Source: DATDOR01 sp035512695 (GTDB lineage Bacteria > Chloroflexota > Anaerolineae > Anaerolineales > JABWBV01). From it: a stretch of DNA of 24,516 bases. Below the pieces are notes generated by a model. The model searched no databases, had not been told where the DNA came from, and was given only the letters and a program-made list of their open reading frames with translations. Location: positions 1-24,516 of the forward strand of contig DATKDL010000096.1 in assembly GCA_035512695.1 (NCBI GenBank), written 5' to 3'. Positions 20,653 to 24,516 of this stretch are shown piece by piece. Position 1 is the stretch's first letter; each line of letters starts with the position of its first letter. A program made the position numbers and the translations under genes.

Positions 20653-22686
20653 ATGCATTCCGCCAAAATTCAGCTGCTCACGTCCGTCTCTCTGATCATC
20701 CTCGCTCCGCTCGCCCTGTTCAGTGCTGGACCGGCCCAGGCGCAGAACATCAGGGCGCCCGGAAAAGCAACCGCCGGCGTTTTCAGCCCGGAAACGCCTC
20801 TGGCGCTTCCGGTCGTCGGTCCCGTGCCGTGCGACGAGGCGACCGGTCTGGCCGGGCCCTTCCCCTGCAAGAACGTCGACCTGCTCGGCTACATCCCAGC
20901 CAACGTCTTTGGCGGTTTCACCACCGCCGACATCTGGGGCTGGACCGACCCGGAGACGGGCCGCGAGTACGCCCTGGTCAGCCACAGCATGGCCACCTCG
21001 TTCGTCGACGTCAGCGACCCGGTCAACCCGGTCCTGGTCGGCGAGCTGCTCGCGCCGGTGCCCAACGTGCTCTGGCGAGACGTCAAGGTTTACAAGGACC
21101 ACGCCTACATCGTAGGGGACGGCGACTTCGTCCTGCCGCACGGGATCCAGGTTTTCGACCTGACGCAGCTGCGCGGCCTGTCCGGTCCGCCGGTCGTCTT
21201 TGAGGCCACCGCCCGCTATCTCGGCGTCGGGAACACCCACAACTTCGCCATCAACGAGGACACGGGGACCGGTTTTGCCGTCGGATCCAACACCTGCCGC
21301 GGTGGTCTGCACATGATCGATCTGAACAACCCGCCTACGCCGACTTTCCTGGGCTGCTTCAGTGGCGACGGCTACACGCATGACGTCCTGTGCGTGATCT
21401 ACCACGGACCCGACGCCGAACACCAGGGGCGCGAGATCTGTGTCGCCTCAAACGAGGATACCCTTACCATCGTCGACGTCACCGATAAGGCCAACCCGGT
21501 CATGCTCGCCCGCCAGGGCTATGCCGGGCACGGCTACACCCACCAGGGAGACTTTACCGACGATCACGCCTTCTTCATCCTCGGTGACGAGCTCGACGAG
21601 ATGAACAACGGCCACAACACCCGCTCCTACCTCTGGGACCTGACCGACCTCGACGCCCCCGTCCACTTCGCCACCTACACCGGCCCCTCCACCTCGATTG
21701 ATCACAACCTGTTCATCGTCGGGGACTACGTCTTCGAGTCCAATTACACCTCCGGACTGCGGATCCTGGACAATTCCGAGATCACCGTCGGCGTCCTGAC
21801 CGAGGTCGCCTTCTTCGACACCCACCCGGCCAGCGACGTGGCCGGGTTCGCCGGCGCCTGGAGCAGCTACCCGTACTTCGCCAGTGGGATCGTCATCGTC
21901 TCGAACATCGAGGACGGCCTCTACATCCTAAAACCCGACCTGCCCGGGTTCCCCGCGCCGCCGGCCTCAGATGTGCAGGCCACCGGCGGCGGATGGTTGG
22001 CCACCGCCGGCCAGAAGAAGATCAACTTCGGCTTCGATGTCGATAACACCGGCGGGAAACTCGCCGGGGAGATCCAGTTCAACGACAGGAACGCGGGGGT
22101 CAAGATCCACATCACGACCCTGACCGGCCTTAAGGAAGGCAGCGCCGCCTGCGGTTCGCTGACGCCGGGCGAGCGTGTGGCCGAGCTCACCGGCGATGGC
22201 TACTTCAACGGCGGCGAGGCGTCTTTCCGGGTCTGCGTTTCCGATAACGGCGGCCCGCGCGACGGGGGCGACGGGCTCTTCCTGGAATGCACCACCGGCT
22301 GCGCCTACACCAGCGTCGGATCCGCCCTCGACAACACGATCGACGGCGGCAACATCCAGGTCTCGGTCTCGCCCAATGAACCCGCAGGCGACTCCGAACC
22401 CGCCACGCTGATTCTCGACCCGGTCCTGCTCACCGAAGGCGTGATCGGGCAGCTTCAGACCTTCACGGTCCATGTCTACGACCAGGATCAGCAGCCCCTG
22501 GCCGGCGTCGAGGTCTCCTTGACACGCACATCCGGGAACGGGAGCGTGACGGTCTTTTCAGCCGTCACTGACCTGACCGGGACGGCCGTCTTCACGGTCC
22601 TCAACCTGGCCCAGCCGGTCGAACTGGTCGCGAACGCCGGAGAGGCGGAGTCCAACCCCGTCCAAATTGAACCGCTCCTGAAGTGA
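20653..22686 (+). CDS. Secreted choice-of-anchor-B beta-propeller protein with post-COAP-1 and Ig-like domains
   Basis: 677 residues. Sec signal peptide (about 1-31, ending AGPAQAQ). Residues about 50-420 carry repeats of the LVIVD/choice-of-anchor-B type: TSFVDVSDPVNPVLVGELL, LTIVDVTDKANPVMLARQG, THNFAINEDTGTGFAVGSN. Next comes a domain like post-COAP-1 (about 435-580: ATGGGWLATAGQKKINFGFD and Cys pairs), then a bacterial Ig-like domain (about 590-675: PLAGVEVSLTRTSGNGSVTV). The extracellular role is unknown; such proteins are common in environmental bacteria. ATG at 20653 is chosen over 20602 because it starts the signal peptide and has AAAAGGAGA upstream. It is transcribed away from the hydrogenase operon, and no functional link is evident. 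Confidence 0.85.
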   Translation: MHSAKIQLLTSVSLIILAPLALFSAGPAQAQNIRAPGKATAGVFSPETPLALPVVGPVPCDEATGLAGPFPCKNVDLLGYIPANVFGGFTTADIWGWTDPETGREYALVSHSMATSFVDVSDPVNPVLVGELLAPVPNVLWRDVKVYKDHAYIVGDGDFVLPHGIQVFDLTQLRGLSGPPVVFEATARYLGVGNTHNFAINEDTGTGFAVGSNTCRGGLHMIDLNNPPTPTFLGCFSGDGYTHDVLCVIYHGPDAEHQGREICVASNEDTLTIVDVTDKANPVMLARQGYAGHGYTHQGDFTDDHAFFILGDELDEMNNGHNTRSYLWDLTDLDAPVHFATYTGPSTSIDHNLFIVGDYVFESNYTSGLRILDNSEITVGVLTEVAFFDTHPASDVAGFAGAWSSYPYFASGIVIVSNIEDGLYILKPDLPGFPAPPASDVQATGGGWLATAGQKKINFGFDVDNTGGKLAGEIQFNDRNAGVKIHITTLTGLKEGSAACGSLTPGERVAELTGDGYFNGGEASFRVCVSDNGGPRDGGDGLFLECTTGCAYTSVGSALDNTIDGGNIQVSVSPNEPAGDSEPATLILDPVLLTEGVIGQLQTFTVHVYDQDQQPLAGVEVSLTRTSGNGSVTVFSAVTDLTGTAVFTVLNLAQPVELVANAGEAESNPVQIEPLLK

Positions 22687-22700
22687 GACAGTGGGAAATA

Positions 22701-22742
22701 CCGATTACGAGCGGGGCTTCACCTCCGCTCGTAATCGGTTTT
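22701..22742 (+). terminator. Intrinsic terminator after the secreted-protein gene
   Basis: CCGATTACGAGCGG (22701-22714) and its exact reverse complement (22725-22738) form a 14-bp stem with a 10-base loop, followed by TTTT. GGGAAA before and TTTCCC after could extend the stem past a small mismatch. It lies 14 bases beyond the stop codon. Confidence 0.85.
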
Positions 22743-22777
22743 CCCAAAAACCTACAATCTGTTTTTCGGAGGTTGAA

Positions 22778-24516
22778 ATGAAACGCAAATTCGCCGTCCT
22801 GATCCTGATCGCCCTGATCGCCATGCTGGTCCCGGCTTCGGCCGGGGCTTCCGGCGTCCCAGCCTGGCTGCGGCCAGGCCCCGGTTCGGTCGTCAACGCC
22901 GCCCTGATCGGGGACGAAGCCGACGTTTACGTGGTCGTTTTCCAGGCCCCGGCGTTGGCGACCTACCAGGGCGAGGTCCCCGGCCTGGCCGCCACCAATC
23001 CCGAGGCGCTCGGGGAGGTCATGCTCGACCCCGCCAGCGAGGCCAGCCAGGCCTACCTGGCCTACATGGCCGAGTACCAGGACGCCCGCCTGGCGGCGAT
23101 AGAGGCCGCGCTGGGGCGCTCGCTGGAGGTCAGTTTCCGCTACCGGGCCGCCCTGAACGGCGTCTCTGTCACGCTGACCGGAGATGAAGCCGCCCTCGTC
23201 GCCGCCTTGCCGGGCGTCGCCCACGTCGAGCGCCGCTCCTTCCTGGAACCCCTGACCGAACGCGGCCCGGCCTGGATCGAAGCGGATCAAGTCTGGGACG
23301 GCTCCGCCACAGGCGGGCTGCCTGGCACACAAGGCGAGGGGATCGTCGTGGGGATCATCGACACCGGGGTCAACACCGACCATCCCTCCTTTGCCGACAT
23401 CGGCCCGGTGGACGGCCACGACCACGAAAACCCACGCGTCGTCCATTACGGCCTATGCGCCCCGCAGAACCCGCTGCTGTGCAACGACAAACTGATCGGG
23501 CTCTACGACTTCACCGGAACCGGGCCGGAGGACGACGTCCTGCACGGCAGCCACGTGGCGAGCACGGTCGCCGGCAACGTGGTCGATGCGACCTTCCTAG
23601 CCCCAACCACCAGCTACAGCGGGCTCATCTCCGGCGTCGCTCCGCACGCCAACATCATCTCCTACAAGGTCTGTTCGTCGCTCGCTTACCCGCAGCTGGG
23701 CGCCTGCCCGATCGACGCCCTGATCGCCGGGATCGACCAGGCCACGATCGACATCGTCGATGTGATCAACTTCTCGATCGGCGGCCCGGGGACCGAGCCG
23801 TGGACCGATCCGCTGGCGCAGGCCTTCTTCGGGGCACGCGCAGCCGGGATCTTCGTCGCCACTTCGGCCGGCAATCTGGGACCCGGACCGGGGACGGTCG
23901 GGCGCCCGGCCAATGCGCCCTGGATCACAAGCGTGGCTGCCAGCACACATGACCGCTACCTGGCCAACGCCCTGGTTGGGATGAGCGGCGGCGGCAGCCC
24001 GGCCCCGGCCGATATCGCCGGGAAGGGCTTCACCGCCGGCTACGGCCCCGCCCCGATCGTCCATGCCGGCGACTACGGGGACGCCCTCTGCCTGGCGCCG
24101 TTCGCCGCCGGCACCTGGGCGAACGGAGAGATCGTCGTCTGCGACCGCGGGATCAACGGGCGCGCCGAAAAGGCCGCCAACGCGGCTGCCGGCGGCGCGG
24201 GGGGTTACGTTCTGGCCAACGACGAGCCCAGCGGCAACGGGCTGGTCTCGGACTCGTACGTCATCCCCGGCGTCCACGTCACCTACGCCGACGGGCTGGT
24301 CCTGAAGGCCTGGCTGGCGAGCGGGAGCGGGCACACTGCCTCCATCGCCGGGGTCACGGCCGATATCTCGTCCGAGCACGGCGACGTGATGGCCAGCTTC
24401 AGCTCGCGCGGTCCGAACGCCGCGCCGGACCTGCTCAAGCCCGACGTGACCGCCCCGGGCGTCGATATCCTCGCCGCCTTCCACACCCCCGACCCGGCCA
24501 ACCCGGGACCGGACGA
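22778..24516 (+). CDS. Subtilisin-family (S8) secreted serine protease, 3' end cut by window
   Basis: 579 codons are visible with no stop. Signal peptide (1-24, ending SAGAS), then an I9-type propeptide (about 45-155, ending LPGVAHVERRS). The S8 domain starts near 180: catalytic Asp195 in GIIDTGVNTDHPSF, catalytic His256 in HGSHVAS, and oxyanion-hole Asn366 in TSAGNLGPG. A PA-like insert occupies about 385-500 (ICDRG-type VVCDRGINGRAEKAANA, then NDEPSGNGL). FSSRGPN and KPDVTAPGVDILAAF follow. The catalytic Ser motif (GTSMxxPH) lies beyond the window end. CGGAGG upstream supports the start. It digests proteins outside the cell; no link to the hydrogenase is evident. Confidence 0.93.
   Translation, partial: MKRKFAVLILIALIAMLVPASAGASGVPAWLRPGPGSVVNAALIGDEADVYVVVFQAPALATYQGEVPGLAATNPEALGEVMLDPASEASQAYLAYMAEYQDARLAAIEAALGRSLEVSFRYRAALNGVSVTLTGDEAALVAALPGVAHVERRSFLEPLTERGPAWIEADQVWDGSATGGLPGTQGEGIVVGIIDTGVNTDHPSFADIGPVDGHDHENPRVVHYGLCAPQNPLLCNDKLIGLYDFTGTGPEDDVLHGSHVASTVAGNVVDATFLAPTTSYSGLISGVAPHANIISYKVCSSLAYPQLGACPIDALIAGIDQATIDIVDVINFSIGGPGTEPWTDPLAQAFFGARAAGIFVATSAGNLGPGPGTVGRPANAPWITSVAASTHDRYLANALVGMSGGGSPAPADIAGKGFTAGYGPAPIVHAGDYGDALCLAPFAAGTWANGEIVVCDRGINGRAEKAANAAAGGAGGYVLANDEPSGNGLVSDSYVIPGVHVTYADGLVLKAWLASGSGHTASIAGVTADISSEHGDVMASFSSRGPNAAPDLLKPDVTAPGVDILAAFHTPDPANPGPD

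Overview
This is a high-GC bacterial segment. Its gene content and style suggest a Chloroflexota (Anaerolineae-like) genome: a substrate-binding lipoprotein with a long acidic Thr/Pro/Glu linker, a choice-of-anchor-B type secreted protein, and a cytoplasmic-type group 1 [NiFe] hydrogenase with a NifU-Rieske partner. The taxonomic guess is inference. No rRNA, tRNA, CRISPR array, insertion sequence or phage gene was recognised.

Layout. (1) Positions 1-1881, + strand: a perfect hairpin terminator, a stand-alone response-regulator receiver protein coupled by a one-base overlap to threonine synthase, then a short frame-disrupted remnant. (2) Positions 1882-5475, - strand: a peptide/nickel-family ABC transporter (substrate-binding lipoprotein and two permeases) with no ATPase gene in the window. 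(3) Positions 5606-20256, - strand: a compact run of 19 genes, mostly overlapping or separated by fewer than about 65 bases. In transcription order these are hydrogenase small subunit, five tiny single-pass membrane proteins, hydrogenase large subunit, a degenerate maturation-protease-like protein, a NifU-Rieske protein, the maturation endopeptidase, hypF, hypC, a SIS protein, a second hypC variant, a second SIS protein, hypD, hypE, an XRE regulator with a cysteine-rich tail, and a CooC-like ATPase. (4) Positions 20653-24516, + strand, divergent from the hydrogenase operon: a large secreted choice-of-anchor-B/Ig-like protein, a terminator, and a subtilisin-family protease cut off by the window end.

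How it fits together. The hydrogenase has no Tat signal, no C-terminal membrane helix on the small subunit and no cytochrome b gene, so it should be cytoplasmic. The five small proteins between the subunit genes each have one N-terminal membrane helix and a helical, probably cytoplasmic tail. They fall into two paralogous types (three of one, two of the other) and are good candidates for the membrane dock. The NifU-Rieske protein is the likely electron carrier. HypC/D/E/F and the protease build the active site. HypA and HypB are absent from the window, and a CooC-like nickel-type ATPase sits at the operon end.

Most notable: the CooC-like gene is interrupted by one in-frame TGA exactly where relatives have the first Cys of the CxC metal motif. 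Downstream reading continues in the same frame, and a 7-bp stem with a CGUGC loop begins 13 nt after the TGA, in SECIS-like geometry. This makes it a candidate new selenoprotein (Sec-x-Cys), with a nonsense mutation or sequence error as the alternative. The five-gene membrane cassette is the second candidate for a previously undescribed system.
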